The notes under the pieces were generated by a model. It was not told where the DNA came from. It did no database searches and saw nothing but the letters and a program-made list of their open reading frames with translations. A DNA stretch of 64,000 nt from Beduinella massiliensis (GTDB lineage: Bacteria; Bacillota; Clostridia; Christensenellales; Aristaeellaceae): the NCBI RefSeq assembly GCF_900199405.1, contig NZ_LT963430.1, positions 3,131,605-3,195,604 of the forward strand, in the 5' to 3' direction. Made by a program: the position numbers and the translations under genes. Shown here in pieces: positions 52,655 to 60,128 of the stretch; position 1 is the first letter of the stretch, and each line of letters begins with the position of its first letter.

Positions 52655-53212
52655 TTACAGTCCAAGGTCGTCTTCTTCACCCTCGAAATCGTCCGCGAAG
52701 TCGTCTTCCGCGCGGCTGAACCCGCCCAGTGGCTCGCCGTCTGCAAGCTTTTGCAGGTTATTCAATCCGGCCGCGATACCCTTGTTACCACTCTGGTTAT
52801 AGGCATAGAAGTTGAGCGAAGCCCTGCCGTAGCACCCCGAATACAGCTCCGTCTCATCCAGGATCTCGACTTTGCTGCGGTCGATTACGCCGGGCGCGCG
52901 CTTGCTGCTGGCGTTGAGCACGTAGCAGCCCTTGCATTCCGGGCCATATTCGCCACCGTTGGGCTTCTCTCCGTCGCCGTCGTGCAGCGGCGACTTGAGC
53001 GACGTCGGCACCTTGCCACCGAATATTGCGGCGCTGGAGAGCCGGGCTGCCTCGCAGGCCGCCTTGATCTTACCTAGCGTCGTCTTGTCCGTCTTGGGGA
53101 TCAACAGGCATACGCTGTACTTGGGCTCCTGGCCTTCCGCGCTCGCACGGGGCTTAAAAGCATTGAGATAACTGAAACGCACCTTACCGGTGATAACCTT
53201 AGTAGCTTCCAT
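52655..53212 (-). CDS. DUF2815 ssDNA-binding protein
   Basis: 185 residues with an OB-fold pattern (VITGKVRFSYLNAFKPR, KYSVCLLIPKTDKTTLGKIKAA, YSGCYGRASLNFYAYNQSGNKGIAAGLNNLQKLADGEPLGG; consecutive motifs) and a strongly acidic tail (DFEGEEDDLGL). This is the usual DUF2815 form, which acts like T7 gp2.5 as single-stranded DNA-binding protein. Part of the replication cluster with DUF2800 and polA. Confidence 0.92.
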   Translation of the reverse strand: MEATKVITGKVRFSYLNAFKPRASAEGQEPKYSVCLLIPKTDKTTLGKIKAACEAARLSSAAIFGGKVPTSLKSPLHDGDGEKPNGGEYGPECKGCYVLNASSKRAPGVIDRSKVEILDETELYSGCYGRASLNFYAYNQSGNKGIAAGLNNLQKLADGEPLGGFSRAEDDFADDFEGEEDDLGL

Positions 53213-53248
53213 AATTCCACATCTCCCATATTTCGATCCTCACCGCTG

Positions 53249-54400
53249 TCAGGCGGTGACGTCGTCGTTAAAGTCCTGCTTTGCACTGTTCCATTCCGGC
53301 CGCTTGTCCGTCTCCGGCACAAGCGTCGGTTTGCCCTCCGGTTTGACGATCAGGTCGCCCAGAAGGCTTGCCAAAGCCTTCTTCCCGACCAACTCTTCGA
53401 GGTCTGTTAGACCCTTGATGCGCATAACGTCGGTCGTCTTGTACCCGCTTTCCCTCAAAGCGAGCACGGCCAGCTCTTCGTTGGAGATCTTCCGGGTCGA
53501 CCGGCCGGCCACGAGCTTCCAGCCGTCGAAATGCTCTCCGTTCTCAATCGCCTGCTGTGCGGCGTAGTCTTTGACCGATTTCGCCCATGCGGTCAGCTCG
53601 TCCACGCGGGCTAAGATTTCGCCAATCTCAGCGTTGCTGAGTAGCGGTGCATCGGCAAATTCGTACTTTGCGAGCTCCAGCTGCTTCTCTGCCCGTGCGC
53701 GGCATGTCGCCGCCACGCGGCAAAACCGACAATGTTCGCCAGCTTTAAACTCGCCCTTGCCCTCTGCGGCTTGCTGTGCGGTCGTGAGTATCCGGTTGCC
53801 CCATTCCAGCAGCGCTTCGACGTGCAGGGTCTCCATCGTGACGCTGTCAAGCCGCGGCTGGAAGATGTGCAGACGCACCATGTCAATCTCATACAGGCTG
53901 CTGAACTCTGCCAACGCACCCAAGCCATACAGCCGCAGCTGCGGGTTGTTTTCAGCGCTGACCGGCACACCTTTGCCGTATTTAAAGTCCACTACGTCCA
54001 TCACACCGTCGGATATGATGATGACGTCACCCGTACCAAAGCCGTCCGGCACCCAGGCCCCGAAGTCCAGTCGCTGCTCCGTCAGCAGCAGCGCGTCAGG
54101 GCTGCGCCGCTGCGCTGCGTCGTATAGCTCGATTACGTAGTCTACAAAACCGTCGGTGTGCTCCTCCATCGCTTTGCGGTACAGTTCATGTCTGGTCAAC
54201 TTCGCAGGCGTGCGCGGCTTCTTGCCCTTCAAGTAGGCATTGATTTTTGCTTCACAGATGCTGTGCGCCAGCGTCCCCTCCGCCGCAGCCTCGCTCGTGC
54301 CGCCCTCGGGGGCCTGCGCGCATAGCTGCGCGCTGGGCGGACAGGCCAGCCACCGGTGCGCGCTGCTCGCGCTGAGCAGGGCATGTCCTACTGCCGGCAT
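53249..54400 (-). CDS. DUF2800 nuclease-like protein (PD-(D/E)XK, Cas4/RecB-like)
   Basis: 383 residues from ATG 54400 (GGAAAGGTGG upstream). Typical start: LLSASSAHRWLACPPSAQL and AAAEGTLAHSICE; nuclease core VPDGFGTGDVIII..MDVVDFKYGKG (Asp and D-x-K); C-terminal cysteines CRFCRVAATCRA for an iron-sulfur site. Found next to DUF2815 in many phages; supposed to process DNA ends in recombination-linked replication. Confidence 0.9.
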   Translation of the reverse strand: MPAVGHALLSASSAHRWLACPPSAQLCAQAPEGGTSEAAAEGTLAHSICEAKINAYLKGKKPRTPAKLTRHELYRKAMEEHTDGFVDYVIELYDAAQRRSPDALLLTEQRLDFGAWVPDGFGTGDVIIISDGVMDVVDFKYGKGVPVSAENNPQLRLYGLGALAEFSSLYEIDMVRLHIFQPRLDSVTMETLHVEALLEWGNRILTTAQQAAEGKGEFKAGEHCRFCRVAATCRARAEKQLELAKYEFADAPLLSNAEIGEILARVDELTAWAKSVKDYAAQQAIENGEHFDGWKLVAGRSTRKISNEELAVLALRESGYKTTDVMRIKGLTDLEELVGKKALASLLGDLIVKPEGKPTLVPETDKRPEWNSAKQDFNDDVTA

Positions 54401-54495
54401 TTTTCCCACCTTTCCAGCAGCCGTGCTTGGGCCGCCTCTACGTTCTCCCGGTCGATCAACTGATAGATACACAGAGCGAGCAGCAGCAAACTCAT
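54388..54495 (-). CDS. 35-residue hydrophobic peptide
   Basis: MSLLLLALCIYQLIDRENVEAAQARLLERWEKC, a short membrane-like N terminus and a charged helix. GGAGG lies 8 nt upstream and the ATG overlaps the previous stop (ATGA), while its end overlaps the DUF2800 start by 13 nt. Possibly only a coupling peptide; may also be a real small membrane protein. Confidence 0.5.
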   Translation of the reverse strand: MSLLLLALCIYQLIDRENVEAAQARLLERWEKCRQ

Positions 54496-54824
54496 GCCAT
54501 CGCCTCCTGGGCAAGCTGTACCGCGCGCGCCAGCTCCTCGGGGCTCTTCAGATCGGTAAACGACTTGACACCCATCTGATCCAACACGCCCCGCACCGCC
54601 TTTGCGCCCTTCGCAGCGCGCAGGTCGTTCAGGGCTGCGCGGGCTTCGACCATGGAGATCACAGTCGGATTGCTGGTCGGCTTTTCCACCTTGGCGGGTG
54701 CCTCTGCTTTGGCGGGCGCCGCCATCGGCGCGTACCCGCCGTTGGGGTGCAGTGCCGGAATCCCGGATAATGCTTGCGCCAGACGATCCAGCGCGGGGCA
54801 ATCGATTCTAACGGTGATTTCCAT
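54492..54824 (-). CDS. Hypothetical replication-module protein
   Basis: 110 residues. A short N-terminal strand (MEITVRIDCPALDRLAQAL), a Pro/Ala/Lys linker (AAPAKAEAPAKVEKP) and a helical C-terminal part (VEARAALNDLRAAKGAKAVRGVLDQMGVKSFTDLKSPEELARAV; consecutive helices). Proteins of this layout are common just upstream of DUF2800 in phages of Clostridia. Function unknown. GAGAGGAG precedes the ATG. Confidence 0.7.
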   Translation of the reverse strand: MEITVRIDCPALDRLAQALSGIPALHPNGGYAPMAAPAKAEAPAKVEKPTSNPTVISMVEARAALNDLRAAKGAKAVRGVLDQMGVKSFTDLKSPEELARAVQLAQEAMA

Positions 54825-55005
54825 TGATAATCTCCTCTCGTTGTGCTACAATAAGGTCGCATGTTTTTGTCTGCCGCTGGTCTGAGGTTGCCGCCTCGCC
54901 AGTGGCTTTTTTACGTCCAAAGGCGTTTTGCATATCTTCGTTTGCCCATCCCCCCTCTCGCATTGCCTGTAGCATCCCAAGAATGTCAGCCGGTGTGCCG
55001 TGCAT
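54808..55005 (-). CDS. Small hypothetical protein
   Basis: 65 residues from ATG 55005, MHGTPADILGMLQAMREGGWANEDMQNAFGRKKATGEA. GGGGAGG lies 8 nt upstream. It overlaps the XRE gene before it (20 nt) and the next gene (17 nt). Mostly helical, not recognised. Confidence 0.6.
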   Translation of the reverse strand: MHGTPADILGMLQAMREGGWANEDMQNAFGRKKATGEAATSDQRQTKTCDLIVAQREEIINGNHR

Positions 55006-55246
55006 AGGCGTCGGCCTCCCCGCCGATAATCGCAAGCAGCCGGCGCAGCTCAGCGAGCGTGAACGTTTCCGGTCGCTTACAGCGGTTGTACATTGTCGCC
55101 CGGCTCATGCGCGCGAGCGTAGCAAGCTCTTCCATCTTTAGGTTTTTCATCGCCAAGTACCGGGCTATCTCACCGCGAAGCTCTGCGTCCTGTGATTTCC
55201 ATACCTGCGCGAGCTTCTGGGATTTCGTAATCAATGTTTTCGGCAT
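54986..55246 (-). CDS. XRE-like helix-turn-helix protein
   Basis: 86 residues from ATG 55246 (AAGGAGATG upstream). LRGEIARYLAMKNLKMEELATLARMSRATMYNRCKRPETFTLAELRRLLAIIG is an HTH of the XRE kind. One of four HTH regulators in the early region; may tune early gene expression. Overlaps the gene upstream by 77 nt in another frame. Confidence 0.78.
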   Translation of the reverse strand: MPKTLITKSQKLAQVWKSQDAELRGEIARYLAMKNLKMEELATLARMSRATMYNRCKRPETFTLAELRRLLAIIGGEADAYARHTG

Positions 55247-55484
55247 CGGTATCATCTCCTTGTACTAAATCGAGCAGGTTTCTCTCTGCGACGGAAAGGA
55301 GGTCGACCATATCATTGAGATAATCCTCGATAATCCCGATCCGCACAGCAATGTCGTTCGGTATCGCATGGCCGGATTCTGAACGCATGATCATATCCAT
55401 GGTTAGATCGGCCATCGTCACCCTTGCGCAGTTGAGGGCCCCGGTCGCATGAGATACGTTGTCGTAGGAATCACATAGTTTCAT
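55170..55484 (-). CDS. Hypothetical early protein
   Basis: 104 residues from ATG 55484 (GGAGG 9 nt upstream), MKLCDSYDNVSHATGALNCARVTMADLTMDMI and a helical stretch VRIGIIEDYLNDMVDLLSVAERNLLDLVQG. The C-terminal ~26 codons overlap the XRE gene in a different frame. The overlap is long, but both genes have good start sites. Not recognised. Confidence 0.6.
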   Translation of the reverse strand: MKLCDSYDNVSHATGALNCARVTMADLTMDMIMRSESGHAIPNDIAVRIGIIEDYLNDMVDLLSVAERNLLDLVQGDDTDAENIDYEIPEARAGMEITGRRASR

Positions 55485-56241
55485 CAATCTTTGCCTCCAT
55501 GATTTCTTTTTTCCTGGTACCGAAATACTCGCGCCCCATGGGAGTGACAATCAGCTGCACGTGCTCAAATCCATCATCGTTTGTGGCCCGCAGCCGGAAG
55601 TAATCTTTTTTCGGCCCCAGGTATGGGGCATACGCTCTTAGGTCTTTACTTCCCCGCTTGCGGTATAGGAAGCGCCTTTGAAGCAGCCATCCTACAAGTT
55701 GATGCTCCGGGATGTCTAACACTTGTGCGGTATCCCGTATACCAGTCATCAGTCGTTTTGCCTCTTGGCCTCGATGGTACGCGACGCGGTGCTGCAGAAA
55801 CTCCAACCGTGCGAGCATCCCGTCGTACTTCAGCGCAAGGTGTAGGTTCTCGTCCTTAATGTCTTCCAGGGCTGCTTTCAGCTTCTCGTGATCCGCGAGC
55901 AACTCTTGTGTGATATACAAGCCGTGCCGCCGGATCGACGGTAAGACTTCGTGCGTGACCCACCGACGGAAGGCTTTAGCCTCTGGTTTGCGGCTGCCGA
56001 GCACGAGCGTGTACAGGCCTGGTTCGTTGACGATGGAGACGTTTGGGTTGCCGCGATTTCCGTCACTTAAAGTGACGGTATTCTTTTCATCGTCATCTAA
56101 CCTTGTCAGCGCTTTCCGGCTGTTCCCAAGCTCCAGGGCTCGGCACACATCCACCGCTACGAACCATGCTTCGCCGTCTTTGTCTATGGCACGGATCTGG
56201 CCAAAGTCCGGGTTTATGAAGACTTGAAGATCAGTCACCAT
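55471..56241 (-). CDS. Phage antirepressor (BRO-N plus C-terminal Ant domain)
   Basis: 256 residues from ATG 56241 (GTGGAGG upstream). BRO-N domain: FGQIRAIDKDGEAWFVAVDVCRALELGNSRKALTRLDDDEK, then VSIVNEPGLYTLVLGSRKPEAKAFRRWVTHEVLPSIRRHGLY; a coiled link; and a C-terminal domain with IPEHQLVGWLLQRRFLYRKRGSKDLRAY as in KilA-C/Ant proteins. Such proteins counter the CI repressor in induction. Second gene of the early operon. Confidence 0.92.
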   Translation of the reverse strand: MVTDLQVFINPDFGQIRAIDKDGEAWFVAVDVCRALELGNSRKALTRLDDDEKNTVTLSDGNRGNPNVSIVNEPGLYTLVLGSRKPEAKAFRRWVTHEVLPSIRRHGLYITQELLADHEKLKAALEDIKDENLHLALKYDGMLARLEFLQHRVAYHRGQEAKRLMTGIRDTAQVLDIPEHQLVGWLLQRRFLYRKRGSKDLRAYAPYLGPKKDYFRLRATNDDGFEHVQLIVTPMGREYFGTRKKEIMEAKIDETM

Positions 56242-56431
56242 TCTCTTCCTCCACAAAGTAGCTGATGCTCACGCCAAAGTAATCGGCGATTCGCTTGAGC
56301 TTATCGAGCTTAGGACTGCTCCGACCGTTTTTCCACCCGGAAAACGTACTCGTTGAAATTCCAGTTGCGTGAGCCACACGGTAAGCGGTTACCCCGTGGC
56401 TTTCCAGCAATTTCTCGAATTTGCGATACAC
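56231..56431 (-). CDS. Cro-like XRE repressor
   Basis: 66 residues from GTG 56431, with AAAAGGAGGGG 5-13 nt upstream; the ATG at 56449 lies on that site itself. MYRKFEKLLESHGVTAYRVAHATGISTSTFSGWKNGRSSPKLDKLKRIADYFGVSISYF is close to the N terminus of the divergent CI protein (MYERFQQLLDERGITAYRVAKDLG), so both probably bind the same operators. First gene of the minus-strand early operon. Confidence 0.88.
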   Translation of the reverse strand: MYRKFEKLLESHGVTAYRVAHATGISTSTFSGWKNGRSSPKLDKLKRIADYFGVSISYFVEEENGD

Positions 56432-56503
56432 GATGCCCCTCCTTTTCATTGCAATTAGCTCGGAAATATGATATAATTTTGTAAAAGCACAAAATCCATA
56501 GCT

Positions 56504-56598
56504 TCGAATCTTAATTCGATTTGTTTTCTGTACTATGCAAAAATAATAGCACAAGTTTCAAAGCTAGTCAATGATTTTAGCTCTTTTTTCTGTACTAT
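56504..56598. promoter_or_regulatory. Lysogeny control region: early promoter and operators
   Basis: Minus-strand promoter TTGACT (56571-56566), 17-nt spacer, TATTAT (56548-56543). TTTTCTGTACTAT occurs twice in direct orientation (56524-56536 and 56586-56598), one on each side of the promoter, and TCGAAT-N4-ATTCGA at 56504-56519 is a dyad in the early leader. The GTG of CI lies 25 nt after the right copy. These are the probable CI/Cro operators. Confidence 0.78.
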
Positions 56599-56622
56599 TT
56601 TAAAAAAGGGGGAAATTTTTCT

Positions 56623-57327
56623 GTGTATGAGCGTTTTCAACAGCTGTTAGATGAACGCGGTATTACTGCATATCGTGTTGCCAAAGACCTTGGTTTTGGT
56701 ACTTCAGCCATGACTGAGTGGAAAAAAGGACGTAGCACTCCCAAAAATGATAAACTAGCGAAGATCGCCGATTATTTTGGCGTTTCGCTAGATTGGCTTA
56801 TAGGAAGAACAGACGTGCGCATTCCACAAGGATTCGTAGAATACTTTGATGGTGACCGCAACACGGCGGAATCTGCTTTTCATGCTGCTGAGTGGACTGA
56901 GATGATGTACGGGCCCTTAAGCCCGTCATCCATTCGTATCCCAGTGCTCGGTTCTGTCCCCGCCGGCCTTCCACTTGAGGCGATCGAGGACATTATAGAC
57001 TGGGAGGAGCTTCCGGCTTCTATGGCCTCTGGAGGGCGTGAATACTTTGGTCTTCAGGTCAAAGGCAATAGCATGTATCCACAGTATCTGGACGGCGATG
57101 TGCTTATTGTTCGCAAGCAGCCCATTTGTGATAGTGGTGATGACGCGATTGTATTAGTGGATGGCAGTGACGCAGTGTTCAAGCGTGTACGACTAAACGG
57201 CGGCATGATGACACTCCAGCCATTGAATCCTGAATATGAGCCCCGCACGTTTACAGCCCAAGAAATCAAGAATCTTCCCGTTCAAATTCTCGGGGTCGTA
57301 GTCGAATTGCGGAGGAAGACCAAATGA
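56623..57327 (+). CDS. CI-like repressor with S24 peptidase domain
   Basis: 234 residues from GTG 56623. N-terminal XRE HTH (residues 1-60: ITAYRVAKDLGFGTSAMTEWKKGRSTP) and a LexA/CI-like C-terminal domain: VPAGLPLEAIED (cleavage-site region near Ala-Gly), Ser150 in GNSMYPQ and Lys187 in AVFKRV, the catalytic dyad. It should maintain lysogeny and self-cleave on SOS induction by RecA. Divergent from the Cro-like gene; stop overlaps the membrane-protein start. Confidence 0.94.
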   Translation: MYERFQQLLDERGITAYRVAKDLGFGTSAMTEWKKGRSTPKNDKLAKIADYFGVSLDWLIGRTDVRIPQGFVEYFDGDRNTAESAFHAAEWTEMMYGPLSPSSIRIPVLGSVPAGLPLEAIEDIIDWEELPASMASGGREYFGLQVKGNSMYPQYLDGDVLIVRKQPICDSGDDAIVLVDGSDAVFKRVRLNGGMMTLQPLNPEYEPRTFTAQEIKNLPVQILGVVVELRRKTK

Positions 57328-57686
57328 AAAAGTATTATGCACGTCGCGCCATCCTTGCCATTTTAGTCTTTGTCACGTTCTTATCTCGCACCAACGGATT
57401 TTCGACTATATTGAAGGCGGAAGATGCGCAATCAGTGTTCTTCACGCTGTTAGGCGGCATAATTTGGCCTGTGACTATGTTTGTTGCTGCCAGCATTCTG
57501 GCAATCGTCTTGGTGTTTGCAATAAAATATGCTCATACTTTTATTGATTGGCTATGGGGCTTCCTTGCTTTTCGAGAACCGGAATCCGCTCAAAACTGCT
57601 CATGGGACGTGCTTACTGGTGTATTCGATGGTCTCGCGCTCGTGTTTTTTCTAGTTCTACTGGCATTTCCAAATATTATATTTTAA
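57324..57686 (+). CDS. Lysogeny-expressed membrane protein
   Basis: 120 residues with about three membrane segments (ILAILVFVTFLSR, WPVTMFVAASILAIVLVFAI, VFDGLALVFFLVLLAFPNIIF). Translated together with the repressor (ATGA overlap), hence expressed in the lysogen. Small membrane proteins at this place in prophages often give superinfection exclusion; here that is inference only. Not recognised. Confidence 0.75.
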   Translation: MKKYYARRAILAILVFVTFLSRTNGFSTILKAEDAQSVFFTLLGGIIWPVTMFVAASILAIVLVFAIKYAHTFIDWLWGFLAFREPESAQNCSWDVLTGVFDGLALVFFLVLLAFPNIIF

Positions 57687-57694
57687 TAGTTTGT

Positions 57695-57790
57695 GTGAAG
57701 GCTGGTGAAAGCTAAACCCTATCCCCCACGTATAGAGATAATAAAGTCTCGTATATAAGGATATAGTGTACAGCTTTCACCAGCCTTCAC
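57695..57790 (-). repeat. 96-bp inverted element, copy B
   Basis: Matches copy A (43134-43229) in inverted orientation with three mismatches. The 19-bp ends GTGAAGGCTGGTGAAAGCT / AGCTTTCACCAGCCTTCAC are perfect here. It lies 8 nt after the membrane-protein stop and 25 nt before the metallo-beta-lactamase-fold gene. Confidence 0.93.
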
Positions 57791-57815
57791 TTTTACAAAA
57801 AAAGGAGGCGTGTGT

Positions 57816-58805
57816 ATGAAAAGGCTATCTATTGCCGTGTTGCTTATACTGCTGCTGCCTGTGGTCGCCTGGGCGGATCTGACTGTATCGTACATCGACG
57901 TCGGTCAGGGTGACGCCGCTCTCGTGCAATGTGACGGGCACAACATGCTCGTCGACGCGGGGCCAAACGCAAGCACAGATGCGCTACTCTCTTACCTTGC
58001 TGGCGCCGGAGCAACGTCTTACGATCTTGTTGTGGGCACTCACCCGCACGAAGATCACATCGGTGGCCTTGACAAAGTAATCGAGCAGTACGACGTCACA
58101 AACGTCTGGATGCCTCGTGTGCGGGCAGATACAAAAACGTTTGAAGACGTTCTACTTGCAATTCAAAGCAAAGGTCTGAAAATCACGGCGCCTACGCCAG
58201 GAACCATATTTACGCTTGGTGGTGCTACGGTCACGGCACTGGCTCCGATCGGCAGCAGTTACGCCGAAACAAATGACTACAGCATTGTGCTACGGATTGA
58301 TTATGGAGGTACATCGTTTCTTTTCACCGGTGATGCAGAAGAAACCAGTGAAAACGAAATGCTTGCGGCCGGTGCACACCTCAAGGCCGATGTCCTGAAG
58401 GTCGGGCACCACGGGAGCAGCAGTTCCACGACCGATATGTTTCTCGATACAACCGATCCTGACTATGCCGTCATAAGCTGCGGAGCCGACAATTCATACG
58501 GACACCCGCACGCCGAAACCCTGCAAAAGCTAGACGCAAAAGGTATCCGAATACTCAGAACAGATAAGCTGGGCACTATCACGATCCAATCCGATGGCAA
58601 GGATGTGCTCTTAAATAGTCCCGAGCGCGATAACACACCGGATAATATTGATTCGGGCATAACCTACATCGGTAATAAAAACACGAAGAAGTTTCATAAG
58701 CCGATTTGCGGATCGCTGCCAGCGCCAAAGAACCAAGTCTATTTTGATGCAAGAGACGATGCAATTAACGCGGGCTATGACCCATGCAAAAAATGCAAGC
58801 CGTGA
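57816..58805 (+). CDS. Secreted ComEC-like MBL-fold hydrolase with Ada-like zinc tail
   Basis: 329 residues from ATG 57816 (AAAGGAGG upstream). Signal peptide MKRLSIAVLLILLLPVVAWA; metallo-beta-lactamase fold with DVGQGDAALVQ, the metal motif THPHEDHIGG (~75-84), LFTGDAEE and KVGHHGSSSST, as in ComEC C-terminal domains (extracellular nuclease-like). The last ~45 residues (GNKNTKKFHKPICGSLP..GYDPCKKCKP) have the Cys pattern of the Ada metal-binding domain. In phages such genes are cargo. It may degrade extracellular DNA; activity is inference. Confidence 0.88.
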   Translation: MKRLSIAVLLILLLPVVAWADLTVSYIDVGQGDAALVQCDGHNMLVDAGPNASTDALLSYLAGAGATSYDLVVGTHPHEDHIGGLDKVIEQYDVTNVWMPRVRADTKTFEDVLLAIQSKGLKITAPTPGTIFTLGGATVTALAPIGSSYAETNDYSIVLRIDYGGTSFLFTGDAEETSENEMLAAGAHLKADVLKVGHHGSSSSTTDMFLDTTDPDYAVISCGADNSYGHPHAETLQKLDAKGIRILRTDKLGTITIQSDGKDVLLNSPERDNTPDNIDSGITYIGNKNTKKFHKPICGSLPAPKNQVYFDARDDAINAGYDPCKKCKP

Positions 58806-58813
58806 GGTGAAAG

Positions 58814-59020
58814 GTGAAATTCGTAGTTGATCGAATCGAGGGCATGATCGCAGTTTGTGAGGACGAGAACAGACAGATGGTCGAGATACCTCTGCATGCT
58901 CTGCCGTCTGGGGTGAAGGAAGGAACCGCCATCGAGCAGACAGACGAGGGCTATCGAGTGGCCGACAACGCTGAACGCCATGAACGCATTGCAAAACTAA
59001 TGGATGATCTGTGGTATTAA
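58814..59020 (+). CDS. DUF3006 protein
   Basis: 68 residues from GTG 58814 (GAGGTGAAAG upstream): VVDRIEGMIAVCEDENRQMVEIPLHALPSGVKEGTAIE, the standard DUF3006 small beta-barrel pattern. DUF3006 genes regularly follow ComEC-like metallo-hydrolase genes in Bacillota; the reason is unknown. 8 nt after the hydrolase gene, so same operon. Confidence 0.88.
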   Translation: MKFVVDRIEGMIAVCEDENRQMVEIPLHALPSGVKEGTAIEQTDEGYRVADNAERHERIAKLMDDLWY

Positions 59021-59042
59021 ATTGTAGGAGGAGGCAATATAC

Positions 59043-60089
59043 GTGGCGACCGCAAAAAAGCTCCCAAGCGGGAGCTGGCGGGTAAACCTGTATGTCGGAA
59101 AAGACACGACCGGCAAGCGCCAATACAAGTCATTTACCGCCGGCACAAAGAAAGAAGCCGAATTCATGGCCGCTTCGTACAATGTTGAAAAGCGACACAG
59201 AACAAGGCCCGCAGAACTGACGATAGGCGAGGCGATCGATCAGTACATCGCGACGAAGACGGCGATCCTCTCCCCATCTACCGTGCGAGAGTATAAGCAT
59301 TTAAAAGTATACGCGCTACAGGATCTGACCTCGTATAAGCTGTCTGAGATCACGCAGGAAGCCGTTCAGTCCGCGATAAACGCTTATGCGATGGATCACT
59401 CTCCCAAGTCTACTCGGAACGCGCATGGGCTGCTTTCCGCGGCTCTGGCAGAGGCCTTGCCTGACTTCGTTCTCCGCACTAAATTGCCAGCAAAGGTCCG
59501 GCCTGACATCGCCGTGCCCGACGACAGGGCAATCCAGGCCTTGATGGGATCTGTCGCCAACACAGCAATGGAAACCGCCCTTATACTTGCCTCCATGCTC
59601 GGGCTTCGACGAAGCGAGATCGCAGCGCTCACATGGAACGACTATGACCCTGTTCGCAAGACATTGCGGATTAACAAGGCCATGGTCGTGGATGATAAGC
59701 GCAATTGGGTTGTCAAGGCACCGAAGTCTTATGCAGGAACGCGAACCTTGACCCTGCCGGACTTCCTTTCTGAGTATCTGGAGAAGGCCCCTCGCTCCTC
59801 GGATTCCATTGTTCCGCTTACTCCCAACGCCATTACGCGCCGATTTGAGCGACTTCGGGATCGGTTAGGGCTCACCTTCCGTTTTCATGATCTTCGTCAC
59901 TACAATGCGTCGGTTATGCTTGCCCTCGGCGTCCCAGACCGGTATGCAATGGAGCGCATGGGACACGCAACGCCCAACATGCTAAAAACCGTATATCAAC
60001 ACACAATGCAGGAAAAACAGAGAGACGTTGCGGATAAAGTCAACGACTATTTCACAGCAATGCAACACGAAATGCAACACGGAAAATAA
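59043..60089 (+). CDS. int: Tyrosine integrase
   Basis: 348 residues from GTG 59043 (AGGAGGAGG upstream). N-terminal AP2-like arm-binding domain (KLPSGSWRVNLYVGKDTTGKRQYKSFTAGTKKEAE; consecutive), core-binding SAM-like domain, and catalytic part with Arg in GLRRSEIAALTW, HDLRHYNAS, GHAT and the nucleophile Tyr in VYQHTMQ. It integrates the phage at tRNA-Pro; attR core starts 40 nt after the stop. C terminus ends in repeated MQHE units. Confidence 0.96.
   Translation: MATAKKLPSGSWRVNLYVGKDTTGKRQYKSFTAGTKKEAEFMAASYNVEKRHRTRPAELTIGEAIDQYIATKTAILSPSTVREYKHLKVYALQDLTSYKLSEITQEAVQSAINAYAMDHSPKSTRNAHGLLSAALAEALPDFVLRTKLPAKVRPDIAVPDDRAIQALMGSVANTAMETALILASMLGLRRSEIAALTWNDYDPVRKTLRINKAMVVDDKRNWVVKAPKSYAGTRTLTLPDFLSEYLEKAPRSSDSIVPLTPNAITRRFERLRDRLGLTFRFHDLRHYNASVMLALGVPDRYAMERMGHATPNMLKTVYQHTMQEKQRDVADKVNDYFTAMQHEMQHGK
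60061..60081 (+). repeat. 21-bp repeat shared by both prophage ends (right copy)
   Basis: Identical to 16971-16991; it lies in the last codons of int, 48 nt before the attR core. Confidence 0.75.
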
Positions 60090-60128
60090 ATTTTTCTTAT
60101 ATATCAACGTATTTTTACGCAATATAGC

